A DNA stretch of 22,459 nt. Origin: CAZVIK01 sp964627045 (lineage in GTDB: Bacteria; Acidobacteriota; Terriglobia; Bryobacterales; Bryobacteraceae). Under the pieces are notes generated by a model. That model worked only from the letters and a program-made list of their open reading frames with translations, searched no databases and was not told where the DNA came from. The stretch is taken from assembly GCA_964627045.1 (NCBI GenBank), contig CAZVIK010000049.1:1-22459 (forward strand), given 5' to 3'. Positions 1 through 7,644 of this stretch are shown here, one piece after another. The position numbers and the translations under genes are program-made. Each line of letters opens with the position of its first letter. The first letter of the stretch is position 1.

Positions 1-2
1 CG

Positions 3-1349
3 ATGAAGAGATCATTCAAGGCGCAGGCTGATCGCCGCTCATTCCTGAAGGCTGCCGCAGGCGTTGCGGGCGCGGGTTTCTGGGCCGATTCCACCCTGGA
101 CGCCGCCGTCCAGAACACACAGCGCAACTCCAACCCGAGCCAACTCAAGATCACCGACCTCCGCGTCGCGGTCCTGGCGAAGGCTCCGTTCACCTGTCCT
201 GTGATTCGGATCGATACCAACCAGGGCATCTCGGGTCTGGGCGAAGTCCGCGACGGCGCCAGCAAGACCTACGCGTTGCTGCTGAAGAGCCGCATCCTGG
301 GGCAGAACCCGTGCAACATCGAACAGATCTTCCGCCGCCTGCGCCAGTTCGGCGGCCACGGCCGCATGGCCGGCGGCGTGGTGGCCATCGAAGAGGCACT
401 CTGGGACCTGGCGGGCAAGGCCTACAACGTTCCCGTCTACCAGATGCTCGGCGGGAAGTACCGTGATCGCTGCCGCTGTTACGCCGACACGCCCGACTCG
501 CCCGACCCCAAGGTCTTCGGCGAGCGCATGAAGACGCGCGTCGAGCAGGGCTTCACCTTCCTAAAAATGGACATCGGAATCAACGCGCATCTGAAAGGCG
601 TTCCCGGCGCGGTCTCCGGGATGCAGACGGTAGAGCGCGGCAGGGAGCACACCTTCACCGGTATCGAGATCACCCAGAAGGGCGCCGAGATCATGGCCGA
701 CTACATCATGAAGGTCCGCGAGGTGGTCGGCTGGGAGGTCCCCATCGCCACGGATCATTTCGGCAACATCGGCGCCAATTCCATCATCCGCCTAGGCAAG
801 GCGTTCGAAAAGTGCAACCTGGCCTGGATGGAGGATACCGTGCCGTGGTATCGCACGGACTTATTGAAAGAAATCACGCACGCCGTGGACGTGCCCATCT
901 GCACCGGCGAGGACATATACCTCATGGAGCCGTTCGAGGCGCTTTGCAAGGAGCACGCCGTGGACATCATCCAGCCGGATCTGTCCACGTCGGGGGGCAT
1001 CCTGGAAACCAAGCGCATCGGCGACATGGCCCAGCGCTACGGCGTCCCCATGGCGATGCACATGGCGGGTTCCCCCGTGTGCTGCTTCGCCAATGTGCAC
1101 TGCGCCGCGGCCACCGAAGGCTTCCTGGTTATGGAGAACCACTCGGTGGACATCCCCTGGTGGGACAGCCTGGTGGACGGCGTCGAGAAACCGATTCTCG
1201 ACAAGGGCTACGTGAAGGTGCCCGACGGCCCGGGCCTCGGTATCACGCTCAACGAAGAAGCCATGAAGCAGCACCTGCTCGACAAGAACTACTTCGGCCC
1301 CACCGACGAGTGGAACACCGAGCGGTCGCAGGACAACATCTATACGTAG
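3..1349 (+). CDS. Tat-exported enolase-superfamily enzyme (mandelate racemase/muconate lactonizing type)
   Basis: The 448-aa protein opens with a twin-arginine signal (R11-R12-S-F-L-K, then an Ala/Gly-rich hydrophobic stretch), so folded export through Tat is expected. An enolase-type capping domain is followed by a TIM barrel carrying the superfamily's catalytic set: K188-M-D190 on the second barrel strand, metal ligands D251, E277 and E303 (within TDHFG, WMED and TGED), and H353 in an MHMAG motif. Family members abstract a proton alpha to a carboxylate with Mg2+ help, giving racemisation, cycloisomerisation or acid-sugar dehydration. The substrate cannot be read from the sequence; an acid-sugar dehydratase is plausible. 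The length is normal for the family plus a signal peptide. The ATG lies two bases from the window edge, so its ribosome site is not visible, but the position of the Tat motif supports this start. Confidence 0.9.
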   Translation: MKRSFKAQADRRSFLKAAAGVAGAGFWADSTLDAAVQNTQRNSNPSQLKITDLRVAVLAKAPFTCPVIRIDTNQGISGLGEVRDGASKTYALLLKSRILGQNPCNIEQIFRRLRQFGGHGRMAGGVVAIEEALWDLAGKAYNVPVYQMLGGKYRDRCRCYADTPDSPDPKVFGERMKTRVEQGFTFLKMDIGINAHLKGVPGAVSGMQTVERGREHTFTGIEITQKGAEIMADYIMKVREVVGWEVPIATDHFGNIGANSIIRLGKAFEKCNLAWMEDTVPWYRTDLLKEITHAVDVPICTGEDIYLMEPFEALCKEHAVDIIQPDLSTSGGILETKRIGDMAQRYGVPMAMHMAGSPVCCFANVHCAAATEGFLVMENHSVDIPWWDSLVDGVEKPILDKGYVKVPDGPGLGITLNEEAMKQHLLDKNYFGPTDEWNTERSQDNIYT

Positions 1350-1444
1350 GTCTGAAGACCGCCGATAGCAGGCTCGGCCGGCCCCGCATCGGTCCGGAGG
1401 GTGTGACCCGTTCGGAACTCCGGCACCGCGCTCCGCTGTTGCTC

Positions 1445-1465
1445 CAGGCGTCCGCCTGCTAAGAT
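1445..1465 (+). promoter_or_regulatory. Palindrome next to a possible -10 element upstream of the ferredoxin
   Basis: A perfect 6-bp inverted repeat with a 2-nt centre (CAGGCG-TC-CGCCTG, 1445-1458) lies two bases before TAAGAT (1460-1465), which matches four of six bases of a sigma-70 -10 box. A weak CTGTTG sits 18 nt upstream of it. This could be a promoter with an operator for the ferredoxin gene, or a short hairpin ending the upstream transcript. It is seen by eye only. Confidence 0.25.
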
Positions 1466-1500
1466 GGAATTTCGATTTTTGAACCTCTTGAGGAGAAAAG

Positions 1501-1755
1501 ATGGCTTACGTAATCGTAGACACTTGCACCAAGGACAATGAATGCGTGGCGGCTTGCCCGGTGGACTGCATCCACCCGAAGGAAGACGAAGCCGGCTACG
1601 CCGAAGCGCCCCAGCTTTACATCCACCCGACCGAGTGCATCGACTGCGGCGCGTGCGTCCCGGTGTGCCCCAGCAATTCTATCTTCATCAAGGACGAACT
1701 GCCCGCCGAATTGGCTCACTTCGCCGACAAGAACGCCGCTCACTTCGGGCTGTAG
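1501..1755 (+). CDS. Small two-cluster ferredoxin (FdxA-like)
   Basis: This 84-aa soluble electron carrier has eight cysteines: C9, C15, C19 (followed by Pro), C23, C46, C49, C52 and C56 (followed by Pro). The second half is a textbook 4Fe-4S motif (C46-x2-C49-x2-C52-x3-C56-P) inside the ECIDCGACVPVCP block typical of FdxA ferredoxins. The first half has C9-x5-C15-x3-C19-P, so the middle cysteine of a normal C-x2-C-x2-C motif is replaced by Asp12. That suggests a 3Fe-4S first cluster using C9, C15 and C56, with C19 completing the 4Fe cluster, as in seven-iron ferredoxins. A strong AGGAG (1491-1495) five bases before the ATG fixes the start. The next gene begins 22 bp downstream, so the two may be cotranscribed. 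The redox partner is unknown. Confidence 0.92.
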   Translation: MAYVIVDTCTKDNECVAACPVDCIHPKEDEAGYAEAPQLYIHPTECIDCGACVPVCPSNSIFIKDELPAELAHFADKNAAHFGL

Positions 1756-1777
1756 CCGCGGGAGCGAGGACCCGTCC

Positions 1778-2638
1778 ATGACGTTGAGGCTGACGCCCGC
1801 CGCCATCACCGACGAGTTCTCGCCGGACCTGGAGATCGCCGCCCGCGCCATCCAAGGCGCGGGCTTCGACTCCGCCGAACTCCGTGTCCTGTGGGGAACC
1901 AACGTCCTCGATCTTGCCGACGCGGACCTGGAGCGCGCCGCAGGCGTGCTGAAGGCGCATGGCCTCCGTGTGGTTTCGATCGCGTCTCCGCTCTTTAAGT
2001 GCGTTCTGCCGGGCGGGGAGGCGCTCGACAGCCGTTTCGAGCGCGACGTGTTCGGTGCGGTGCACACCTTCGAGGACCAGCCCCGGCTGCTACAGCGGGC
2101 CTTCCAGGTGGCGCACCGTTTTGACGCCGGGGTGATCCGCATCTTTTCCTTCTGGCGCATGGCCGATCCCTCCCGCGGCTTCGACCGGATCGTTGAGATC
2201 CTGGGAAACGCCGCCCGCGAGGCGGCCCGCGAAGACGTCGTCCTCGGAATCGAGAACGAACACGCCTGCAATGCCGGAACCGGACAGGAGACCGCTGCCC
2301 TGCTGCGCGCGGTGAATCACCCGAACCTCAAGGTGGTCTGGGACCCCGCCAACGCCTTTGTTGCCGGGGAGGTCCCGTTTCCGGACGGTTACCGAAAGCT
2401 GACGTTGGCCGACATCGCCCACGTTCATGCCAAAGACTGCCGCTTGATCGACGCGAAGCCGAACTGGCTGCCGCTTGGGACGGGCGCGGTGGATTGGAAG
2501 GGACACCTGGCGGCGCTGGTCGCCGACGGCTACCGAGGCGCGGTGAGCCTGGAAACCCACTGGTCCGGTCCCAACGGCGACAAGTTTCAGGCGAGCACCA
2601 TCTGCGCCTGGAACCTTCGCGGCTTGCTGACCTGGTAG
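1778..2638 (+). CDS. Sugar phosphate isomerase/epimerase-like TIM-barrel protein
   Basis: This 286-aa cytoplasmic protein belongs to the xylose isomerase-like TIM-barrel (AP endonuclease 2) superfamily. The expected divalent-metal site is visible: E159 in GIENE, D189 in VWDPAN, H215/H217 in HVHAKD and E259 in SLETH. Such enzymes isomerise or epimerise ketoses, inosose or related polyols; the substrate here is not determined. The open frame continues upstream through the ferredoxin gene in another frame, but homology begins only at the ATG at 1778, which has AGGA at 1767-1770 seven bases upstream. Proximity to the enolase-superfamily enzyme hints at a carbohydrate-catabolism group, but the ferredoxin between them makes this only suggestive. 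The 3' end overlaps one arm of an inverted repeat shared with the convergent gene. Confidence 0.9.
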   Translation: MTLRLTPAAITDEFSPDLEIAARAIQGAGFDSAELRVLWGTNVLDLADADLERAAGVLKAHGLRVVSIASPLFKCVLPGGEALDSRFERDVFGAVHTFEDQPRLLQRAFQVAHRFDAGVIRIFSFWRMADPSRGFDRIVEILGNAAREAAREDVVLGIENEHACNAGTGQETAALLRAVNHPNLKVVWDPANAFVAGEVPFPDGYRKLTLADIAHVHAKDCRLIDAKPNWLPLGTGAVDWKGHLAALVADGYRGAVSLETHWSGPNGDKFQASTICAWNLRGLLTW

Positions 2639-2677
2639 TTGGGCGGCCGGGCGGCGGATTAAGACCACCAGGTCAGC
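2626..2677. terminator. Probable bidirectional terminator between convergent genes
   Basis: A perfect 11-bp inverted repeat (GCTGACCTGGT at 2626-2636, ACCAGGTCAGC at 2667-2677), extendable by three pairs with one bulged base, spans the last codons of the isomerase-like gene and the gap before the stop codon of the minus-strand radical SAM gene. The 30-nt loop is GC-rich. There is no clear T-run on either side, so it would be a non-canonical terminator or an mRNA 3'-end stabiliser. The position between convergent stops supports this role. Confidence 0.5.
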
Positions 2678-2707
2678 CAAGGTGGCAGATGTGCCGGCGG
2701 GTGGGGC

Positions 2708-4357
2708 CTAAGACTCCGCTTCCACCCAGTTGCGCCGCTCGACAAAAGTGGGCGGCTCGTAAGTCTTGCCGTGTTTCAGCCGGAACTCTTCCCAACGGCT
2801 GGTCAACAAGAGCATCGGTCCGGCCAGCGCCGCGCTCGCGCGGTTCATGAATCCGAACTCGCGGCCGATGTCCTTGCGGAGCTCGCGCATCTTGGCCCGC
2901 ACGTTGTCGTTGGTGTTGCGGAATCGCTGTTCCATGGCCCACAGGCACGCGCTGGCGGCGCCGCGCAATTGCCGGGTCTCCCAATGGAAGCGGTCGCGCA
3001 CGCGGGGCTCGGGATGATCCTTGTACCGCTGCCAGCCCTGCAAGGTGGTGCGCCAGATGCGATAGAGGCTCGGCCCGTTCTTCAAGAAGTCGAGGTTGAA
3101 GGCCCAATCCAGGATCTTCTTGGATTCTTCGCGCGGGATGGCGGCGTGCTCGAAGTTGAACTTGTACTGGCCGTGAATGTCGGCCAGATCCACGTCGAGC
3201 ATCCGGCCCTCTTCGGTCATCTCGTGGAACAGCGGCGTGCCGGGGACCGGTGTGTACAGCATAAACTGGTGAAAATCGGTGTCATGGGACACCGCGTGCT
3301 CGATCTCCGGCCGGATGTTTTCCGGAGTGTGATGCTCCAGGCCGACGATCGTCGAACCGAGCAACTTGATGCCGTGTTCCCGAAGTTCCCTCGCCAGCTC
3401 CACCGTGTCGGTTCCGCGCAGCTTGTCGTACCCCGACCTGGGCGACTCCAGCCCCATCCACACCCAGGAGATGCCCAGTTCCACCAACTGCTCCATGGTG
3501 TAACGGCGAATCGCATTGGCCGACGAGAACACGTAGAACGACCACGCCTTAGAATCCCGCTTCATGTACTCGAGCAATCCCAGCGCGCGGTCGCGGTTCA
3601 GCAGGAAGTTTTCGTCCATGACGAAGAACGAGCGGACGCCCAGGGCGGCTTCCATCTCGCACATTACGTCATAGAGTTCGCGGCCCGAATCGTAGAAGTT
3701 CAGGTACTTTCCCTTGCCGCCGAAGAAGGCAGAGGTCGTACAGAAGTTGCATCCCATCGGGCAGCCCACCGACGGAATGATCGTGGCAGCCGTGGAGTTG
3801 TCGGTGTCGGGGATCTTCACGCCCATCACGTGCAGCCCGAAGCCGGACACGATCTGCGGGTGCCGGATCGGCGCGTCGGGATCTTCGCCCAGGTACCGCC
3901 GCATCCAGGAGATGCCGTCGCCGCGCACGATGTGGTCGGCGTCGATCATTTTGTTCAAACCGGGAATCGCCGCCACGTGCCCGCCGACGATGATCTGGGA
4001 CTTCGGCGAGAGCCGCCGCACCATCTGGCACATCTCGCGGACCTTGCCGACATTCACGATGATCGAAGAAATCCCCACCACGTCGTAATCGTGCGATGTG
4101 AGCTCTTTTTCGAACGCCTCGCGGGTGGGAAAGTCCAGGACCGTTGTCGGCGCCGACAGGTTGTGTTGGATCATCATGATCCCCCACGACCGGTGGAACA
4201 TCCGCAGGGAGAACGCTCCCTGCGCGCGTGTCACCTGGTTGTGGTAAAGCTCCATCGGGTTGATGGCGCGGCTGCCGTACTGATCGTCCTGCGCGTACGG
4301 TCCGAAAACGGAACTGAGCAAAACCCGGGCCCGCGGCCCTTTTGGATGGATTTCCAT
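2708..4357 (-). CDS. B12-binding-domain radical SAM protein
   Basis: The 549-aa protein has an N-terminal Rossmann-like cobalamin-binding-type domain (about residues 75-150, with DYDVVGISS and IIVGGHVA strands) followed by a radical SAM barrel. The SAM 4Fe-4S motif is C199-x3-C203-x2-C206. Later segments (VMDENFLL, WMGLES, STIVGLEHHT, YTPVPGTPLF) are typical of B12-dependent radical SAM proteins that methylate or rearrange unactivated carbons in lipids, cofactors or natural products. The canonical DxHxxG base-off motif is not apparent, as in many members. The C-terminal 150 residues are basic and helical with no extra Cys clusters. The ATG at 4357 has no strong Shine-Dalgarno. The gene stands alone, divergent from the MoxR operon, so its substrate cannot be assigned. 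Confidence 0.9.
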   Translation of the reverse strand: MEIHPKGPRARVLLSSVFGPYAQDDQYGSRAINPMELYHNQVTRAQGAFSLRMFHRSWGIMMIQHNLSAPTTVLDFPTREAFEKELTSHDYDVVGISSIIVNVGKVREMCQMVRRLSPKSQIIVGGHVAAIPGLNKMIDADHIVRGDGISWMRRYLGEDPDAPIRHPQIVSGFGLHVMGVKIPDTDNSTAATIIPSVGCPMGCNFCTTSAFFGGKGKYLNFYDSGRELYDVMCEMEAALGVRSFFVMDENFLLNRDRALGLLEYMKRDSKAWSFYVFSSANAIRRYTMEQLVELGISWVWMGLESPRSGYDKLRGTDTVELARELREHGIKLLGSTIVGLEHHTPENIRPEIEHAVSHDTDFHQFMLYTPVPGTPLFHEMTEEGRMLDVDLADIHGQYKFNFEHAAIPREESKKILDWAFNLDFLKNGPSLYRIWRTTLQGWQRYKDHPEPRVRDRFHWETRQLRGAASACLWAMEQRFRNTNDNVRAKMRELRKDIGREFGFMNRASAALAGPMLLLTSRWEEFRLKHGKTYEPPTFVERRNWVEAES

Positions 4358-4524
4358 GGAGGCGGTTAACCTGCTGTACTCCCAAGGATAACAGATCGCT
4401 GCGCGGGAATGCCGCGATTTCGCATCGCGCCCTGTAACGTTGCACCGCGCCCTTCGTCATCCTAAGCATGGGGGAGGGCGACAGTGGTGTGTGCTAATCT
4501 TGGGGCAACAGCTTGGAGAGGCTC
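4358..4524. other. Divergent intergenic region, promoters expected
   Basis: About 165 bp separate the divergent radical SAM and DUF4159 genes and should hold promoters for both. On + a TGc-TAATCT extended -10-like element (4492-4500) lies 24 bases before the DUF4159 start, with no convincing -35. A TTGCAC at 4440-4445 has TAAGCA 17 nt downstream, a weak pair. No ORF or strong hairpin was seen. Confidence 0.3.
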
Positions 4525-5367
4525 ATGCGACTGCGTTTAACGGCCGGGCTCGTGGTGTCGCTATTCCTCGGGATTGCGGCCCTTTTTGCGCTGCAGCGCG
4601 GCGGGTTCGGCCGATTCGGGCGCGGGATGGAGGACAACCCCGCTCCGGAACCTCCCGACGGTGACGAAAAGACCGAGTTCATTTACACCCGCTTAATGTA
4701 CCCCTCTGCCGGCCGAGGTGGCCGCTTTGGAGGCTTCGGCGGTTTCGGCGGGCGCGGCGGCGGCTTTGGACGCGCCTGGGCTACGGACTACCCGAAGAAC
4801 GACCGCCAGTTCCTCCAGGGCGTGCGGAGATTAACTCGGGTTCACGCACGCTCCAAGGAAAGCGTCGTCGATCTGGATACCGACGACATTTTTAACTACC
4901 CATGGATTTACGCCGTCGAAGTCGGGCAATGGTACCTTTCCGACGCACAGGCGGCGAAGCTTCGCGAGTACCTGCAGCGCGGCGGCTTTCTGATGGTGGA
5001 CGACTTCCATGGGACCTATCAGTGGGAAGTCTTCATGGCGAGCATGTCGCGCGTGTTTCCGGACCGCCCCGTGGTGGACATCGAAAACCGGGACGCCATC
5101 TTCCACGTTCTCTACGACCTGGACGAACGGTTCCAGGTTCCCGGCATCGCGCCGCTATCCCGCGGCGTGACTTACGAAGACGACGGCATCGAAGCCCGCT
5201 GGCGCGGCATCTACGACGACAAGGGGAGAATCATGGTCGCCATCTGCCACAACATGGATCTGGGCGACGCCTGGGAATGGGCCGACGATCCGACCTATCC
5301 GGAGCACTACGCCTCGCTGGCGTACAGGATCGGAATCAACTACATCATCTATGCGATGACGCACTAG
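4525..5367 (+). CDS. DUF4159 domain protein, exported or membrane-anchored
   Basis: A TTG at 4513 is in frame, but the start is placed at the ATG at 4525 because GGAGAGG (4515-4521) sits just before it and an uncleaved or cleavable hydrophobic signal (residues 5-24) follows directly. The 280-aa protein then has an acidic/proline stretch, a Gly/Phe/Arg low-complexity segment (residues 62-83) and a DUF4159 domain (about 84-280) with the YPKNDRQF, GQWYLSDAQ and RGGFLMVDDFHG segments of that family. DUF4159 is a GATase-like alpha/beta domain of unknown biochemistry, often found beside MoxR and vWA genes. It is the first gene of the eight-gene operon; 45 bp separate it from the next. Because the domain follows a signal, it probably acts outside the cytoplasm. 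Confidence 0.88.
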   Translation: MRLRLTAGLVVSLFLGIAALFALQRGGFGRFGRGMEDNPAPEPPDGDEKTEFIYTRLMYPSAGRGGRFGGFGGFGGRGGGFGRAWATDYPKNDRQFLQGVRRLTRVHARSKESVVDLDTDDIFNYPWIYAVEVGQWYLSDAQAAKLREYLQRGGFLMVDDFHGTYQWEVFMASMSRVFPDRPVVDIENRDAIFHVLYDLDERFQVPGIAPLSRGVTYEDDGIEARWRGIYDDKGRIMVAICHNMDLGDAWEWADDPTYPEHYASLAYRIGINYIIYAMTH

Positions 5368-5412
5368 GCCCTTTGCCGCGCCGCCGGGTCACGCGGGCGG
5401 ACAGGGAGCGCG

Positions 5413-7644
5413 ATGTTCGAAATATTGTTCAAGTATCCGCGAACGGTTTTTGCCAAGGGCGATTTCGTCTTCCTGGCGCGGTGGCCGGTGTGGCTGTTGA
5501 TCGTGGCGATCCTGGCGGCAGCGGCCGGTCTCGGCTATCTGCTCTGGCGCAAGCGCGGCACCCTGTCCCCCGCGTTGACCGGCTGGCGGCCGGCGGCCAT
5601 CTGGGCGCTGCAAGCGTGCATGGCGGCGCTGCTGCTCGCCATGCTCTGGCACCCCGCCATCAGCGTGTCCACTTTGAAGCCGCAGCAGAACGTGGTCGCG
5701 GTTGTCTTGGACGATTCCCGCAGCATGGCGTTGTCCGAGGATGGCAAGTCGCGGATCGGACAAGCCCGATCCACTTTGGATGGCGGGCTCGCCTCCGCCC
5801 TGGAAAACAAGTTCCAGGTCCGCCTCTACCGCTCCGGCGAGGCTCTGGAGCGGATTCAGAAGCCGGAACAGGCTACCGGCGCCGCTTCGGTCACCCGTCT
5901 AAGCGACGCCCTGAAACAGATCGCCTCCGAGGCGAGCAGCCTCCCCATCGGTGCGGTGGTGTTACTCAGCGACGGCGCGGAAAACAGCGGCGGAATCGAC
6001 CGCGCCGCCATTGCCGAGATCCGGCGCTATCGCATCCCTGTGCACACGGTGGGCTACGGACGGCTGGCCCCGAATCGCGACGTCGAAATCACCGATGCTG
6101 TGGCGCCGCCGCGCACGTTGGCCGATTCCCGTATCGCTGCCCAGGTGACCGTGAGACAGCACGGCTTCCGCGACCGGCAGGCCCGGCTCACAATCTCCGA
6201 CGGAACCAAGACGCTGGCCACGCACCCCTTCACCCTGCGCGCCGACGGCGAGCCGCAGACCGAGACCGTGCTTTTCAACGCCGGAATCGCCGGCGCCAAA
6301 GCCCTATCGATCACCGTGGACCAGCTTGACGGCGAGGAGAACAAGAACAACAACACCATCACACGCCTGGTCAACGTCGAAGCCTTCCGGCCGCGAATCC
6401 TCTACATCGAGGGCGATCCGCGTTGGGAGATGAAGTTCATCCGGCGCGCCACGGAGGAAGACCGCAACAAGATCTACCGCCAGGGCCTGGACCCCGGCGA
6501 TCCCAAAGAACTGGAGCAAGGATTCCCTGGTACCGCGGAAGACCTGTTCCGCTACCAGGGTTTGATCCTTGGCAATGTTGAAGTGTCCTATTTCACGCCG
6601 GCGCAGCAGGAGTTGATTCGCGAGTTCGTGGACCGGCGCGGGGGCGGCCTATTGTTTCTCGGCGGCCGGGAGACGCTTTCCGACGGCGGCTACGCGGCTT
6701 CGCCGCTTGCCGAACTGGTGCCGTTGGAACTTCCCGCTCGCAAAGGCACGTTCCATCGCGACCCCGCGCGCGTCGCCCTCACCAACGCCGGGCGCGACAG
6801 CCTGCTGTGCCGCCTGGTCGAACAACCGGAAAAGAACGCCGAACGTTGGCGCTCGTTGCCGGCGCTGGCCGATTATCAGGAACTGGGCGAGGCCAAGCCC
6901 GCCGCGCTGGTGCTTGTCGAAGGCGAAACGCAAACCGGGCGGCGGTTCCCGCTCCTGGCGATCCAAAACTACGGGCTCGGCCGGACGGCGGTCTTCGCCA
7001 CCGGCGGAAGCTGGAAATGGAAGATGTTGCAGGAGCATACCGACACGACGCACCAGGTCTTTTGGCATCAGCTTTTGCGTTACCTGGTGGCGGACTCCGC
7101 GCGCCCGGTTTCGGTGACTACGCCCAAGCAGGTGCTCTCCGACCAGAGCGCGATTCCACTGCGCGTCGTGGCCCGCGACAAGGGGTTCACGCCAATGTCC
7201 GACGCCAAGGTGGATGCGCACATCCTCGGGCCGGAGGGGCTTTCCGCGTCCATGGAGCTCACGCCGTCGCCCACCGAGCCGGGTTTGTTTGAAGGCGAGT
7301 ACACCGCCGAGAAGCCGGGTTCCTACCTGATCGAAATCGCCGCCACGCGCGGGACCGAGTTGATCGGCAACGATGTGCTCACGGTGCGCCGCGAAGACGG
7401 CGTTGCCGAGAACTTCCGGACCGAGCAGAACCGCGAGTTGCTCGAAAAGCTCTCCGAGGAAACCGGTGGCTCGTACTTCACGCCGGACAACGCCAGGAAG
7501 CTCGCCGACGAGGTTTCGTATTCGGAAGCCGGAATCACGACACGCCAGATGCGGGATCTATGGGACATGCCGATCGTCTTCCTGGTCCTGATCCTGTTGC
7601 GCGGAGCCGAGTGGCTGGTGCGAAGGAGGTGGGGAGCGGTATGA
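5413..7644 (+). CDS. Membrane vWA / glutamine amidotransferase-like protein
   Basis: The 743-aa protein has two N-terminal membrane segments (about 25-44 and 60-79), then a von Willebrand A domain with an intact MIDAS start D100-D-S102-R-S104. Beta-rich sequence follows, then a class I glutamine amidotransferase-like domain (about 326-460, containing RILYIEGDPRWE and LLFLGGRETLSDGGY). An Ig-like part and a last membrane segment (about 718-736) with a basic tail end the protein. The GATase-like domain has no visible Cys nucleophile and is probably structural. Such proteins accompany MoxR ATPases as metal-dependent adhesion or assembly factors in the envelope. A GGGAG motif (5404-5408) precedes the ATG at 5413. 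The stop overlaps the next start by ATGA, implying translational coupling. Confidence 0.88.
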   Translation: MFEILFKYPRTVFAKGDFVFLARWPVWLLIVAILAAAAGLGYLLWRKRGTLSPALTGWRPAAIWALQACMAALLLAMLWHPAISVSTLKPQQNVVAVVLDDSRSMALSEDGKSRIGQARSTLDGGLASALENKFQVRLYRSGEALERIQKPEQATGAASVTRLSDALKQIASEASSLPIGAVVLLSDGAENSGGIDRAAIAEIRRYRIPVHTVGYGRLAPNRDVEITDAVAPPRTLADSRIAAQVTVRQHGFRDRQARLTISDGTKTLATHPFTLRADGEPQTETVLFNAGIAGAKALSITVDQLDGEENKNNNTITRLVNVEAFRPRILYIEGDPRWEMKFIRRATEEDRNKIYRQGLDPGDPKELEQGFPGTAEDLFRYQGLILGNVEVSYFTPAQQELIREFVDRRGGGLLFLGGRETLSDGGYAASPLAELVPLELPARKGTFHRDPARVALTNAGRDSLLCRLVEQPEKNAERWRSLPALADYQELGEAKPAALVLVEGETQTGRRFPLLAIQNYGLGRTAVFATGGSWKWKMLQEHTDTTHQVFWHQLLRYLVADSARPVSVTTPKQVLSDQSAIPLRVVARDKGFTPMSDAKVDAHILGPEGLSASMELTPSPTEPGLFEGEYTAEKPGSYLIEIAATRGTELIGNDVLTVRREDGVAENFRTEQNRELLEKLSEETGGSYFTPDNARKLADEVSYSEAGITTRQMRDLWDMPIVFLVLILLRGAEWLVRRRWGAV

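Noticed and set aside
3714..4088. Small + strand frame of 124 aa
   Set aside because: It lies inside the radical SAM gene on the other strand, with no ribosome site or motif.
2708..4357. Assignment of the radical SAM protein as a membrane-spanning lipid synthase
   Set aside because: No extra Cys clusters are visible outside the SAM motif, and there is no lipid-gene context to support it.
2771..4369. 532-aa + strand frame opposite the radical SAM gene
   Set aside because: The antisense frame has His/Val/Arg-rich composition typical of GC-rich shadow ORFs; the minus strand carries clear radical SAM motifs.
4513..4524. TTG start for the DUF4159 protein
   Set aside because: The ATG at 4525 has GGAGAGG directly upstream, and that motif would lie inside the coding region if TTG were used.
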